Shown here piece after piece: positions 1 to 8,902 of a stretch of DNA of 64,000 nt. The stretch's first letter is position 1; each line of letters starts with the position of its first letter. The translations under genes were made by a program, and so were the position numbers. This stretch comes from JAICIG01 sp035532215 (GTDB lineage: Bacteria > Planctomycetota > Planctomycetia > Pirellulales > JAICIG01), in assembly GCA_035532215.1 (NCBI GenBank), contig DATKRK010000278.1, positions 5,616 through 69,615 on the forward strand, read 5' to 3'. The notes under the pieces were generated by a model. The model made no database searches, was not told the origin of the DNA, and saw nothing but the letters and a program-made list of their open reading frames with translations.

Positions 1-477
1 GACCGTCGGAACCGGCTGAAACCAGACGCTGACCGCCGACGCCACGGCGCCCGTCAGGAAAAACGACATCAAGGTTCTGCCGGCGCCGAAGGCCTGTTGG
101 CTGGCCATGCCGATGATATACAACGCGACGCAATTGCCGATCAGATGGTTGGCGTCGGCGTGCAGAAACAGGCAAGTGACCAGCCGCCAAACTTCGCCGC
201 GCTGCAATTCGGGCAGATTGATCGCCCCGGCCGCCAGCAGGGCCTGCACGTTGTCCAAGGCGCCGCTGAGTTCTTCCCAGACGAACGTCGCCACGAGCGC
301 GCAAAGAAGCGCGATCGTCGTTCGCGGGAAAGGAGACATGCCCCGTTCGAAGTCGCGTCTCGGCTCGGCCTTCGCAGAGACGAGCATTTCCGCGGAGATC
401 ACCAGCGCTGCTTCTTCCGCGGGCGCCGCCGGCGCGGCGTCTGCGTCTGCCTGCGGAGGGTTCGGGTACACGCTCAT
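1..477 (-). CDS. Rhomboid-family intramembrane serine protease, C-terminal part beyond window
   Basis: The gene runs off the left edge; 159 codons are visible from an ATG at 477. A polar N-terminus of about 60 residues is followed by a membrane segment (TTIALLCALVATFVW) and then the rhomboid signature WRLVTCLFLHADANHLIGN, with the H-x3-H-x3-N pattern that in rhomboids belongs to TM2, and a further hydrophobic segment. Rhomboids cleave membrane proteins within the bilayer with a Ser-His pair; the GxSG serine motif should lie past the window edge and cannot be checked, so an inactive homologue is not excluded. It lies 61 bases downstream of the LURP-like gene on the same strand and is probably co-transcribed with it. 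Confidence 0.85.
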   Translation of the reverse strand, partial: MSVYPNPPQADADAAPAAPAEEAALVISAEMLVSAKAEPRRDFERGMSPFPRTTIALLCALVATFVWEELSGALDNVQALLAAGAINLPELQRGEVWRLVTCLFLHADANHLIGNCVALYIIGMASQQAFGAGRTLMSFFLTGAVASAVSVWFQPVPTV

Positions 478-538
478 TGTAAGTCCCTCGCCAGATGGCA
501 CGCAAATGTCTTCGAGCGGAGCCGCCGCGGAGGCTTGG

Positions 539-1432
539 TTATCGGCGCTCGCCCGTATCGAGCATCACTCCCAGCGCCAAGGCGATGCGGCGATCGAGCG
601 TGCGTTGGGGATCGGCCCTGAGATCGAGCGCATAGCGGTCGAGAATCGTGAACTTTCGATTGAATTCGCCGATGACCCGGTCGCTGTCGCCGTCGCCGTC
701 GAAGATCAGAAAGTTCGCCCGCAGCACGCCGAGCAACGGACCAATCCACCGCCGCAAGAGCGAGAGCAAGAGCGAATCTTCGCGGGCGACGCAGATCATC
801 GCCCCATCGGGTCCGATGCAATCCCAGCGTTTGCGAAAGAAGTTGTACAGGTAATTCTTGTGCAACACTCCCAGCCTTTCGCCGGCCGCGTCGCGGATTG
901 TATAGGTCGCCTTGATGAGCCAGAACTTGTGGTCCTGCAACACGTCCAGAAGTCGTTCGGTTTTCGATTCGTCCCGGTAGAACGTGACGTGCCGCTTCGG
1001 CGAAAGCCACACGATGACAGCCAACAAACCGCAGAGTCCGACCGCGGCCGCAAGCGTGGCGCCCGCGACGGCCAGCGCGGGCGAAACTTTGGCCAATGCG
1101 ACGCCCGCCAGCACCACGCTGAGGACAAGAATCACTCCCCCGAAAACGGCCGCCAGCGCTACGAGAATGGTTCTCAGCAAATGCGTCGGCCGCTCGACGA
1201 ACATGATTGCGTTTCCCTCTTCGTCCCAGACGTGGTATTTCTGGTTGATCGCCAGATGCTGCTGGCGGAGCAGGAATTGATCGCGGTCGAAGGCCGGATC
1301 GGCCTGGGCGCGCCGTTCGATTGCCGCGGCTCGAATCTCCGCGCCGCAACTCGGACATTTAACGAGCCGTCCGGCGAATTCTTGTTTCAACTTATACGAC
1401 TCGCCGCACGTGCAACTCACGACAAGCGACAC
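539..1432 (-). CDS. Zinc-ribbon membrane protein with LURP/scramblase-like domain
   Basis: 297 residues from a GTG start. The N-terminus has a small zinc-ribbon pattern (C7, C9, C26, C29: CTC...CPSC). Residues about 55-80 (QKYHVWDEEGNAIMFVERP) and 145-270 resemble the beta-strand pattern of the LURP1/phospholipid-scramblase (Tubby-like) fold: strands such as KFWLIKATYTIRDAAGERLG and KRWDCIGPDGAMICVARED. Two hydrophobic helices (about 84-144) interrupt the fold, so it is an integral membrane protein. The assignment rests on pattern recognition and the function is unknown. It lies in a minus-strand series between the MATE gene (89 bases upstream) and the rhomboid gene. Confidence 0.7.
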   Translation of the reverse strand: MSLVVSCTCGESYKLKQEFAGRLVKCPSCGAEIRAAAIERRAQADPAFDRDQFLLRQQHLAINQKYHVWDEEGNAIMFVERPTHLLRTILVALAAVFGGVILVLSVVLAGVALAKVSPALAVAGATLAAAVGLCGLLAVIVWLSPKRHVTFYRDESKTERLLDVLQDHKFWLIKATYTIRDAAGERLGVLHKNYLYNFFRKRWDCIGPDGAMICVAREDSLLLSLLRRWIGPLLGVLRANFLIFDGDGDSDRVIGEFNRKFTILDRYALDLRADPQRTLDRRIALALGVMLDTGERR

Positions 1433-1521
1433 GTTTCACCCCCGGAGAAAAGTTGGCGGGTAAGCGCGCCATGAACAAAGCGCCGCTCAACAGGGTTATT
1501 GTAGCCCTGCACCGCCGCGGA

Positions 1522-2910
1522 TCAAACTTCCACTCGCTTCCAGCCGCCGTGCGCGAAGCGCGAGACGACCAGCAGGCAGCGGACGTAGATATCGGCGGCC
1601 ATGGCGTACCAGGCGCCGGCGACGCCCCAGTCGAGCGATTGCGTCAGCCAATAGGCCAAGGGAATCCGCACCGCCAGCATGCCAACCAGGCTGAAGGCCA
1701 GCGGCCAGCGCGTGTCGCCGGCGCCGCGCAACGCGCCAGAGAGCACCATGTGGACGGCCAGGGCGGGCAAGGCCACGGCGACGATCCGCAGCAACTCCGC
1801 GGCTCGCTCGGCCACCGCCGCTTGCTGGGCGGAAAGGAAGATCCAGGCCAACGGCTGCGAGGCGGTGAAGAACAGCAACCCGACGGCGCTCATCAGCGCG
1901 CCGCCCGCCAAGCAGGCGACCAACACGCTGTGCAGGGCCTGCCGTTGGTTTTTCGCGCCCAAGTGTTGGCCCGCGAGCGTGGTGGCGGCCACCTGAAACG
2001 CCGTGCCGGGCAGGTAGGCCAGCGACTCGATGCTGATCGCCACGCCGTGCGCCGCGGCAGCCAGCGAGCCGAGATCGTTGACGATCCGCTTGAACCAGAA
2101 CTGACAGGCGACGATCGTCATCACGTCGGCGCCGGCCGGCACGCCAATCCGCAATAGCCGCCGGGCTAATTCAAGGTCCGGTCGCAATAGGCGCCATCGC
2201 AGCCGCAAACCGTGACGCCCCATGACCAGTCGGGCGCCCATCGTCAATCCGCCGACCGAATAGCCGGCCGCAGTGCCGATCGCCACGCCGTCCCAGCCCA
2301 ACTCGGGCAGCGGCCCCCAGCCGCAAACCAGGCCCCAGCTTGCCAGCACGTTGACGACGTTCATGGCAATCATTGCCACGAAGCCCGACACCGTATCGCC
2401 TGCGCCGCGCAGGCAGGCGTTGCCGACGGAGAGCACCATCATCAGCGGCAAGGCGGGCAGCAGGAATCGCAGGTAACGCACGGCCAGGGCCGACGCATCG
2501 GCGGGCAGGCCCATGGCGGCCACGAGCGGTTCGGTGAAGACCAGCCCGACGAGCGTCATGCAAACGGACAACGTGCAACCCGCCAAAAAAGCCTGGTTCG
2601 TCACGCGGCAAGCCTTTCGCACGTCGCCCGCCCCCATGAAGCGGGCCACCAGCGCCGTGGCCCCGCTGTCGACGGCCACGAACAAGTTCGTTAACAGCCA
2701 CATCACGTAGGCCATCTGGCTCATCGCCGCCAGGTGCGTTTCTTCCAGCCGCCGCCCGGTGAGGATGGTGTCGGAAAGCTGCACCATCATCAACAAGATT
2801 TGCTCGCCCAACACTGGGGCGGCCAGGCGCAGCATCGGCCGTAGCGTCGAAGCCAAGCCGGGCGCGTCTTCCAGCGAGTCGCGCGGATCGGCTTGGCGGC
2901 GACGCAGCAT
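1522..2910 (-). CDS. MATE family efflux transporter
   Basis: 462 residues with about twelve hydrophobic segments in two similar halves, the normal length for MATE (NorM/DinF-type) exporters. Recognisable family sequence includes LAAPVLGEQILLMMVQLSDT near the N-terminus, GNACLRGAGDT near residue 160-170 and the matching SGALRGAGDTRWPL in the second half, which shows the internal duplication. Such proteins export cationic or hydrophobic compounds in exchange for Na+ or H+; the substrate cannot be read from sequence. The gene starts 10 bases after the stop of the upstream metallophosphoesterase, so the two are very likely co-transcribed. Confidence 0.93.
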   Translation of the reverse strand: MLRRRQADPRDSLEDAPGLASTLRPMLRLAAPVLGEQILLMMVQLSDTILTGRRLEETHLAAMSQMAYVMWLLTNLFVAVDSGATALVARFMGAGDVRKACRVTNQAFLAGCTLSVCMTLVGLVFTEPLVAAMGLPADASALAVRYLRFLLPALPLMMVLSVGNACLRGAGDTVSGFVAMIAMNVVNVLASWGLVCGWGPLPELGWDGVAIGTAAGYSVGGLTMGARLVMGRHGLRLRWRLLRPDLELARRLLRIGVPAGADVMTIVACQFWFKRIVNDLGSLAAAAHGVAISIESLAYLPGTAFQVAATTLAGQHLGAKNQRQALHSVLVACLAGGALMSAVGLLFFTASQPLAWIFLSAQQAAVAERAAELLRIVAVALPALAVHMVLSGALRGAGDTRWPLAFSLVGMLAVRIPLAYWLTQSLDWGVAGAWYAMAADIYVRCLLVVSRFAHGGWKRVEV

Positions 2911-2920
2911 GGCGTTTGGA

Positions 2921-4090
2921 TCAGGCCGACAGGCGTTGTTCGCGCCGCGGGTTGGGCTCGAAGACTTGCGAGAAGCGGCCGTCGGCGCTGGGCCTGAGCG
3001 TTCGCACGGCGCCGCGGTCGTCGGTCACGCGCAAATCGCCGCCGCAGACCTCGATGCGCTCGTCGCCGAGTCCTTCAAGCACGACGCCCAAAGGCGCCCG
3101 CAACACCGAGTCGAATTCGACCAGCATCCGCCGGTGAACGACGAACACGCTACGGCCGATTTGCATCCGGTCGTTCGCCGAGGGAAACGGCGGCGGGGCG
3201 AAGTGCGTTTCGCCGTCCTCGCCGTCGTGCGGAGACAATAACTCCGACTCGCCGGTTGAATAGTCGTGCCGCAGGTTCGCCGTCGCGTCGCCGTCGGCGT
3301 GGTCGACGGTCGAGAGCGTGAAGCCGCGGCGATCGAAATCGACCAGCCGGCTATGATTGCGGCCGTCGCGCGTGACTTCGCCCGTCACGCCAACGTGGAC
3401 GAAGGTGCATTGGTTCACGCGCGAGACGGAATTCGGATAGTGCTGGCCGAGGTGATTGTGGGCCGAGAACCAAAGCTTGATCTGCGGATGATCTTCGACC
3501 AGCTTGATGAAGCGGCCGGGCCGATCGGTGTGGTTCATCCAGGCGTTCGGGCACTTCAGGTGAATGCTCTGCAACACGCGCAGGCCCGAGCCGAGGATCG
3601 GGGCGTGCGAAAACACGAACGTCGGCCGGGTGCGGTTCTGGGCCAAGGTGGTCCGCAGCCAAGCGATCTGCAACTCGTCGAGATACACTTCGTGGCAGCA
3701 GCCGGTGTTGGCGCGAAACCGCGTCGACGACAGACAAATGGCCAACGCATCGCCAAGATCGACTGCGTGATAGGGCCGCTCCTGGCCGAAGGCCTCGCAC
3801 CAGGCGCCCACGGCCTGGGCATCGGAATGGTAATCGGGCCCTTCGAGATCGTGATTGCCCATCAGCGTGTGAAACGGGCGGTCGAAACCGGAGAGGAATT
3901 CAAGCCCTTCCATGAACGACCGCCACGTGCCGCAGTGGCTGTATCCGCCTTGGTCTCCGAGTTGAAACACGATGTCGGGCCGCTGGGCCACAAGTTGCTC
4001 GCGGGCGGCCCGGTAACGGGCTTCTTGCGGAGTTTCGTAGTGTAAATCGCCCAGCACGGCCAAGCGTTGGCCGGAGTCCTCTCTTACCAT
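2921..4090 (-). CDS. Calcineurin-like metallophosphoesterase
   Basis: 389 residues. The dinuclear-metal motifs of the calcineurin-like phosphoesterase fold are present in order: GDLH (D15, H17), GDQG (D46), GNHD (79-81), a central histidine in FVFSHAPILG and the final SAHNHLGQH. The last third (after about residue 250) is beta-rich and looks like a separate C-terminal domain. No signal peptide is seen, so it is probably cytoplasmic. The substrate is unknown; family members hydrolyse phosphomonoesters, phosphodiesters or cyclic nucleotides. It is the first gene of the minus-strand series 4090 to 1. Confidence 0.9.
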   Translation of the reverse strand: MVREDSGQRLAVLGDLHYETPQEARYRAAREQLVAQRPDIVFQLGDQGGYSHCGTWRSFMEGLEFLSGFDRPFHTLMGNHDLEGPDYHSDAQAVGAWCEAFGQERPYHAVDLGDALAICLSSTRFRANTGCCHEVYLDELQIAWLRTTLAQNRTRPTFVFSHAPILGSGLRVLQSIHLKCPNAWMNHTDRPGRFIKLVEDHPQIKLWFSAHNHLGQHYPNSVSRVNQCTFVHVGVTGEVTRDGRNHSRLVDFDRRGFTLSTVDHADGDATANLRHDYSTGESELLSPHDGEDGETHFAPPPFPSANDRMQIGRSVFVVHRRMLVEFDSVLRAPLGVVLEGLGDERIEVCGGDLRVTDDRGAVRTLRPSADGRFSQVFEPNPRREQRLSA

Positions 4091-4393
4091 TCGATTTCCT
4101 TCTTGCTACAACCCATCTCTTTTTTTCGTGTATTTCCTCGATTTTAGGCCGAAGCAGGCATCCTGGGGAAGGTCGAAACTGCAAGGCTTTGATGAGAAAA
4201 CCGCGAAAATTCGGCCTTGCTTTGGGAATCCTATGTCATGGCGGACGACCTCGCCCCGTTCCAGGGTCGTCTAACTCGTCGAATTCCAGGCGTTCAGCAG
4301 CTACACTGACCGCCGTATCCCTGCGCCAAGCCGTAGGGTGCGGCGCAGCCGCACGCGAGCCGACGAATAACGCTTTCGAAAGGAATTGAACCG
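4091..4393. other. Intergenic region, no intact gene seen
   Basis: It lies between the divergent metallophosphoesterase and the SGNH remnant. It should hold the promoter of the 4090-to-1 gene series, but no convincing -35/-10 pair was identified. A GC-rich stretch (GTAGGGTGCGGCGCAGCCGC near 4333) resembles dispersed short repeats of planctomycete genomes. No remnant of the missing N-terminal half of the SGNH hydrolase was recognised here. Confidence 0.5.
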
Positions 4394-4693
4394 ATGACGC
4401 GCTTTGCTTGGGCGGTGCACCAGGCGTTGCCCGAGACGCAAATCGCGTTCATCTCGATCAAGCCATGCCCCAAGCGCTGGGCGCTCGTCGATCGCGTCCG
4501 CCGGGCCAACTCGTCGATCGCCGAATTCATCGCCGGCGACAAGCGGCTGCACTTCGTCGACGTGTTTCCGCCGACGCTGGGCGCCGACGGCAAACCTCGC
4601 CCAGAACTGTTTCGCGAAGACGGGTTGCACCTGACCGCCGCAGGCTACAAGCTCTGGGCCTCGGCCGTACGGGCGACGCTTGGCGAGAAGTGA
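4394..4693 (+). pseudogene. SGNH/GDSL hydrolase, C-terminal remnant
   Basis: The 99 residues match only the C-terminal half of SGNH (GDSL-type) esterases: QIAFISIKPCPKRW, a Trp/Asn-containing helix, and the block V motif DGLHLTAAGY that carries the catalytic Asp and His. The block I GDS serine and the oxyanion-hole Gly and Asn blocks are missing, so the product cannot have the normal active site. An AAAGGA sequence nine bases before the ATG means it might still be translated. It is most likely a gene decayed by a 5' deletion; a shortened protein with another role is less likely. Confidence 0.75.
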
Positions 4694-4721
4694 GCGTTTT
4701 GGGGCGGGCGAATTTGGCGAT

Positions 4722-5492
4722 TTACGTCTCGTTGGCGAGTCTTTCAACCGCCGGCCGTTCGTCCTTGAGCGCCACCCCGCTGATCTTCCGCCGCAGGGCT
4801 TCGCCGAGTAGGTAGTGAATGGTGGCGGCTGCGGCGGCGGGCGGCAGGCCTGCGGGGCGAATATTCGAAACGCAATTCCGCTCGGCGTCGGTGCGGCCGG
4901 GCCGCGGATCGAAAACCAGGTAGGCGCCCAGGCTGTCGGGCGAACTGAGGCCCGGCCGCTCGCCGAGCAGAATCACGGCCGCTTGGGCGCCGAGCACCTG
5001 GCCGATCTCGTCTTCAATGGCGACGCGGCCGTGCGAGACGACCGTCACCGGCGCTAGGCGCCAGCCGTCGCGCCGGGCCAAGGACATCAAGGCGGCGAGC
5101 ACGCCGATCGCATGACGCTCGACGGCCAGCGCCGACAACCCGTCGGAAACGATGATCGCCACGTCCGGCGGTTCGGCGCCGCGGGTCAGCAGTCTGCGGC
5201 TTTCGTCGGCCAGGCGGCGTCCCAAATCGGGCCGCGCCAAAAAAGTCTTGCGGTCGACGGCCTCGCTATGCGCGACGACCGTGGGCAGGCCGAGCCGGGC
5301 AATCTGCGCAGCCAGCGACGCCGGATCGAACGGCTCTTGCACCGCGTCGCGCGCTTGTGCGTGCGAGCGTTGAAAGTCGAGCTGTTCGTGCGTTGGCAGG
5401 CTGCCGCCGGCGCGGCCCAAAGCGATGCGGGCCGGCGTCAGTTCCCTCAGGCGGCGCCAGGGATCAGGCTTTGCGAGCAGTTCGTCGCTCAT
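4722..5492 (-). CDS. eutC: Ethanolamine ammonia-lyase light chain
   Basis: 256 residues from the ATG at 5492; a TTG 30 bases upstream is less likely. The family signatures [32 protein letters not shown] and [19 protein letters not shown] are strong. EutC pairs with EutB and adenosylcobalamin to convert ethanolamine to acetaldehyde and ammonia, supplying part of the cobalamin site. It is somewhat shorter than enteric EutC, lacking part of the variable N-terminal region. eutB normally lies directly upstream, but here the next upstream gene is divergent and unrelated, and no microcompartment shell gene is visible. Its partner must be elsewhere or be absent. Confidence 0.93.
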   Translation of the reverse strand: MSDELLAKPDPWRRLRELTPARIALGRAGGSLPTHEQLDFQRSHAQARDAVQEPFDPASLAAQIARLGLPTVVAHSEAVDRKTFLARPDLGRRLADESRRLLTRGAEPPDVAIIVSDGLSALAVERHAIGVLAALMSLARRDGWRLAPVTVVSHGRVAIEDEIGQVLGAQAAVILLGERPGLSSPDSLGAYLVFDPRPGRTDAERNCVSNIRPAGLPPAAAAATIHYLLGEALRRKISGVALKDERPAVERLANET

Positions 5493-5730
5493 CGGGGACC
5501 GGCCTAATAAACTGCTTTTCAACGAGGGTGCTGCGCTGTATGCTGCAACTGGACTTATAGCAGCAGCGTTTCTTTTTCTTCTGGTGGCTGCTCTATGGCG
5601 AGTAGCTTTCTGCGCGCGAGTTTAACGTCTCGCCGCCGCCTTTGCGACGGCTGGGGCATTTCTTTGATCGCGACCTGTCCGGGCGATCCCTGCTCTTCTT
5701 CCCTTCCCCCGTCGTGTAGCGGAGGCTGAA

Positions 5731-6066
5731 ATGTCGGAGTTTCACGGTAATTTGCTCATTGGCGGAATGACGCTCAAAAATCTATCCGGAACGCTCGACG
5801 AGGATACTCTCGCCGAAAACGCCCGCTGGCACGGCGAGTTTTCCATCGACCCGCAGCAATCTCGGCTGCTCGAGTCGGGGCGGCCCTACCGGTTGGAACT
5901 CGAAGACGGCCGAGCCGGAAAAATCGTCATCCTGCGAGTCGACCGTGTCGCCGGGCGGCAGACGATGCAGGCCGTGTTTGATGGTTTAACGGCGATCGAG
6001 GACGGGCGCCGTTGGGAAACTCGCGAGCCAGCGGCGCGCGAGGAAGCCGCGCCGGCCTTTGATTGA
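5731..6066 (+). CDS. Small conserved-type protein, function unknown
   Basis: 111 residues preceded by a good ribosome site (GCGGAGG, 6-7 bases before the ATG). It is acidic, with no signal peptide, membrane segment or Cys pair. The sequence reads as a compact beta-rich domain (GNLLIGGMTLKNLSGTLDED, then YRLELEDGRAGKIVILRVD) with a charged tail. The alternating strands and the polar ligand-like phrase are reminiscent of small adaptor domains, but no family is recognised. It stands 61 bases before the next small gene on the same strand, and the two may form an operon. Confidence 0.6.
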   Translation: MSEFHGNLLIGGMTLKNLSGTLDEDTLAENARWHGEFSIDPQQSRLLESGRPYRLELEDGRAGKIVILRVDRVAGRQTMQAVFDGLTAIEDGRRWETREPAAREEAAPAFD

Positions 6067-6127
6067 AACGGGCAAGTCGCCGTGCATTTGTAATTCTCAT
6101 GTTGTTTCTTTCTGCCGTTGAGTCGCC

Positions 6128-6451
6128 ATGAGCGCCGGACGCCTGATCGCCAGCCATCGCTTCGAGCCCGATCGCCTCGACGAGGCGCTCGAGTTCCTGA
6201 AGCGCATTCGCAGCGAATTGCGGATGGTCCGCAAGGTTCGAGTCTTCCCCGACCGGGTGCAAGTCCTGGACGTCAACGGCGACTGGTTCGAGGTCCAAGG
6301 CGTCGGCTACCCGGATGCCGCAGTGGTCGAAATCCTTTCGGCCGTGAACGCCGCCTTCAAGCGCGACAGCATCCACAAGCCCATCGCCGACGAATACAAG
6401 GAGTTCAACGCCGGCCGGCGTTATGCCTGGGCGGCCGACCGCGTAATGTGA
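6128..6451 (+). CDS. Small protein, function unknown
   Basis: 107 residues. It begins SAGRLIASHRFEPDRLDEAL, followed by a helix, two strands (VRVFPDRVQVLDVNGDWFEV) and further helices ending near a Trp-Ala-Ala-Asp tail. No signal peptide, membrane segment or known catalytic motif is seen. Codon use and the GC-rich third position match its neighbours, which supports a real gene. It sits downstream of the 5731-6066 gene on the same strand. Function not recognised. Confidence 0.55.
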   Translation: MSAGRLIASHRFEPDRLDEALEFLKRIRSELRMVRKVRVFPDRVQVLDVNGDWFEVQGVGYPDAAVVEILSAVNAAFKRDSIHKPIADEYKEFNAGRRYAWAADRVM

Positions 6452-6474
6452 AAGGAAAGAATTAAAAGTCACCG

Positions 6475-6553
6475 CTCCCTTTGGGAGAGGGTTAGGGTGA
6501 TGGCGAGAACTTCCGCACGAACGGCCCTCACCCCGGCCCTCTCCCAGAGGGAG
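6475..6553. repeat. Inverted repeat, REP-like hairpin
   Basis: The arms 6475-6500 and 6528-6553 are nearly complementary (CTCCCTTTGGGAGAGGG / CTCCCTCTGGGAGAGGG read from each end) around a 27-base loop. It lies between the convergent 6128-6451 and 6568-6810 genes, so it could also terminate transcription from both sides. The phrase is a common dispersed type in bacterial genomes. Confidence 0.8.
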
Positions 6554-6567
6554 AGGGAAAATACGTT

Positions 6568-6810
6568 TCAAAAGTTTTCCCGCAAGCCTAACCGGCGATA
6601 GCGAATATTTCGGGGATCCATCGTATGCCCCCAAGAAATGTCGTCCACCGCGGCGTCAAACGCCTCCGCGAGCCGCAGTCGCTCGGCGGGGCTGGGAGTC
6701 CAGCGTCCCAGGGCGATCGCTGCGACGCGCTCGGGCGACAGCCGGCTGCGCTGGGCGACGTCCTCGATCGTCAAGCCGGTTTCCTCGAACAAGAGGTCAA
6801 TGGTTTTCAC
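6568..6810 (-). CDS. Small helix-turn-helix (XRE-like) protein
   Basis: 80 residues from a GTG start. Residues 13-45 fit a Cro/XRE helix-turn-helix: LTIEDVAQRSRLSPERVAAI followed by ALGRWTPSPAERLRLAEAF, where the second phrase resembles the usual third and fourth helices. The C-terminus (DDISWGHTMDPRNIRYRR) is polar. It probably binds DNA or acts as a small adaptor. It is divergent from the PFOR genes, with 81 bases between the start codons, so it could regulate them; this is inferred from position only. Confidence 0.65.
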   Translation of the reverse strand: MKTIDLLFEETGLTIEDVAQRSRLSPERVAAIALGRWTPSPAERLRLAEAFDAAVDDISWGHTMDPRNIRYRRLGLRENF

Positions 6811-6891
6811 GCGCGCTCGCTGTGTTCAACGTAATTTCGCTGGTATCCGTCAATTGTTCTTAGCTTCTATTCAACCACCACGGAGTGCTTC

Positions 6892-8889
6892 ATGGCAACG
6901 GTTCCGTTCGACAAAATCTCGCGTATTCCCGCCGAGGAAGTCAGCGAGCCCAAATTCCAGTACCCCGGCATTCCGACTACCTGCGACGGCGCCGAGGCCG
7001 TGGTTTGGGTCGAGTCTCGCATCAGTCAGGGGTCGGGCGCCTACCCGATCACCAGTTCGACCACGATGGGCGGCGGATTCAACGCGGCGATGATGAACGG
7101 CGTGCCGAACCTGTGGGGAGAGCAGTTGGTGTTCGTCGAGCCGGAAAGCGAGCATTCGGCCGCCACCTTTTGTGAAGGTTTCGCCTTGGCGGGCGGCCGC
7201 GTGACCAACTTCACTTCGGGCCAGGGGCTGGTGCTGATGAAGGAGGTGCTGTACACGATTTCCGGCAAGCGGCTGCCGGTGGTGTTCAACATCGGCGCTC
7301 GGGCGCTCACCAGCCAAGGGCTGAACGTTCACGCCGGCCACGACGACATCATGAGCGTGGCCGACTGCGGTTGGGGCGTGCTGTTCGCCCGTAACGCCCA
7401 GGAGGCGGGCGACTTGTGCCTCATCTGCCGCCGCGCGGCCGAGGCCGGCAAGACGCCCTTTTTGAACGTGCAAGACGGCTTCCTCACGACGCACACGGTC
7501 GAATCGGTGCGGCTGCCTGAGCCCGAGTTCATGAAAGAATTCGTCGGCAAGCCCCAAGACAAGCTCGTGAATTTGATGGATCCGTCCAACCCGCTGATGT
7601 CGGGCGTGGTCCAAAACCAGGATTCGTACATGAAAGGAAAGATCGCCCAGCGCTGGTACTACGACCAATGCGCGCCGGCCCTGCGAGAAGCCTTCGAGGA
7701 GTTCTATCGCGCCACCGGCAGGCACTACGATTTCGTCGACGCTTATCGCTGCGAAGACGCCGACTACATTATCGTCGGCATGGGTTCCTATATGGAAACG
7801 GCCCAGGCGACCGTCGATTACTTGCGCGAGCATAAGAACCTCAAAGCCGGCTGCCTGAACATTTATTGCTTCCGGCCATTCCCTTCGCAGATCATCGTCG
7901 ACGCCCTGAAGAACTGCCAGGCCTTCAGCGTGCTCGAGCGGATGGACGATCCGCTTTCTACCACCGGCAACCACCTGACGCGCGAGATCAAGGCGGCGTT
8001 CTGCGACGCGGCCACGGGCCAGAACGGCCTGGAGAAGATCGATCGCGTGCCGCGGATCTACGGCGGCGCCGCCGGCCTGGGCAGCCGCGACGTGCGGCCC
8101 GGCGACCTGATCGCCGTGTTCGAAAACATGCGGCATGAAGGTTCCGACTTTTTCTGCATCGGCATCGATCACGCGCTGGCGCTCAAATGCGCCGAAGACC
8201 CCGATCTGCGGCCGCGCGGCGGCTTCTCGATGCGCGGGCATTCGGTTGGCGGCTTCGGCTCGGTGACGACCAACAAGGTCATCGCCACGATCGGCGGCCA
8301 GGTGTTCGGCAAGGACGTGCAGGCCTATCCGAAATACGGCTCGGAGAAAAAGGGCCTGCCGACGACCTATTATCTGACGATCGCCGACTCGCACATCTAT
8401 ACCCACAGCGAGTTGGAGCACGTCGATCTGGTGGTGCTCAACGACACGACGGCGCTATTCAGCGGCAACCCGCTTGCCGGCCTGGTCGAAGGCGGGGCGG
8501 TGTTCATGCAAAGCCCCTATACCGAGCCCGCCGACGTCTGGCAGCGGATTCCCGAGCATCCCAAGCGGACGATTCGCGACAAGCGAATCCGCGTGTTCTT
8601 CGCCGACATGGTCAAGATCGCCCGGCAGGTGGCTTCCGAAGCCGACCTGGAAATGCGCATGCAAGGGATCGTGCTGCTGGGAGCGTTCCTCAAACTCACC
8701 CCTTACGCCAAGCAAAGCGAGATGTCGGACGACGAAGTCTACGCTGGCGTCGAAAAGGCGCTGCGCAAGTATTTCGGCAAGCGCGGAGATCGCGTGGTGC
8801 AGGACAATCTCGATTGCGTCAAGCGGGGCTACAACGAGATGCAGGAAATTCCCGCTTCGATCATGACTTCCCAAACCGCTCACGCCTGA
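6892..8889 (+). CDS. Pyruvate:ferredoxin oxidoreductase, alpha-gamma part (NifJ N-terminal half)
   Basis: 665 residues with a ribosome site GGAG six bases before the ATG. Residues about 25-270 form the pyrimidine-binding thiamine domain (GSGAYPITSSTTMGGGF, ALTSQGLNVHAGHDDIM); about 275-420 form domain II; about 430-650 form the gamma domain (RGHSVGGFGSVTTNKVIATI, YYLTIADSHIYTHSELEHVD). With the next gene it makes the oxygen-sensitive enzyme that converts pyruvate, CoA and ferredoxin to acetyl-CoA and CO2. In most bacteria NifJ is a single chain of about 1,170-1,200 residues; here the chain is divided after the gamma domain, 13 bases before the second gene. A different 2-oxoacid as substrate is possible. 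Confidence 0.9.
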   Translation: MATVPFDKISRIPAEEVSEPKFQYPGIPTTCDGAEAVVWVESRISQGSGAYPITSSTTMGGGFNAAMMNGVPNLWGEQLVFVEPESEHSAATFCEGFALAGGRVTNFTSGQGLVLMKEVLYTISGKRLPVVFNIGARALTSQGLNVHAGHDDIMSVADCGWGVLFARNAQEAGDLCLICRRAAEAGKTPFLNVQDGFLTTHTVESVRLPEPEFMKEFVGKPQDKLVNLMDPSNPLMSGVVQNQDSYMKGKIAQRWYYDQCAPALREAFEEFYRATGRHYDFVDAYRCEDADYIIVGMGSYMETAQATVDYLREHKNLKAGCLNIYCFRPFPSQIIVDALKNCQAFSVLERMDDPLSTTGNHLTREIKAAFCDAATGQNGLEKIDRVPRIYGGAAGLGSRDVRPGDLIAVFENMRHEGSDFFCIGIDHALALKCAEDPDLRPRGGFSMRGHSVGGFGSVTTNKVIATIGGQVFGKDVQAYPKYGSEKKGLPTTYYLTIADSHIYTHSELEHVDLVVLNDTTALFSGNPLAGLVEGGAVFMQSPYTEPADVWQRIPEHPKRTIRDKRIRVFFADMVKIARQVASEADLEMRMQGIVLLGAFLKLTPYAKQSEMSDDEVYAGVEKALRKYFGKRGDRVVQDNLDCVKRGYNEMQEIPASIMTSQTAHA

Positions 8890-8902
8890 AAGGTTTTCGA
8901 AT

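Noticed and set aside
4722..5492. Ethanolamine microcompartment locus
   Set aside because: Only eutC is present; no shell proteins, eutB or aldehyde dehydrogenase are nearby.
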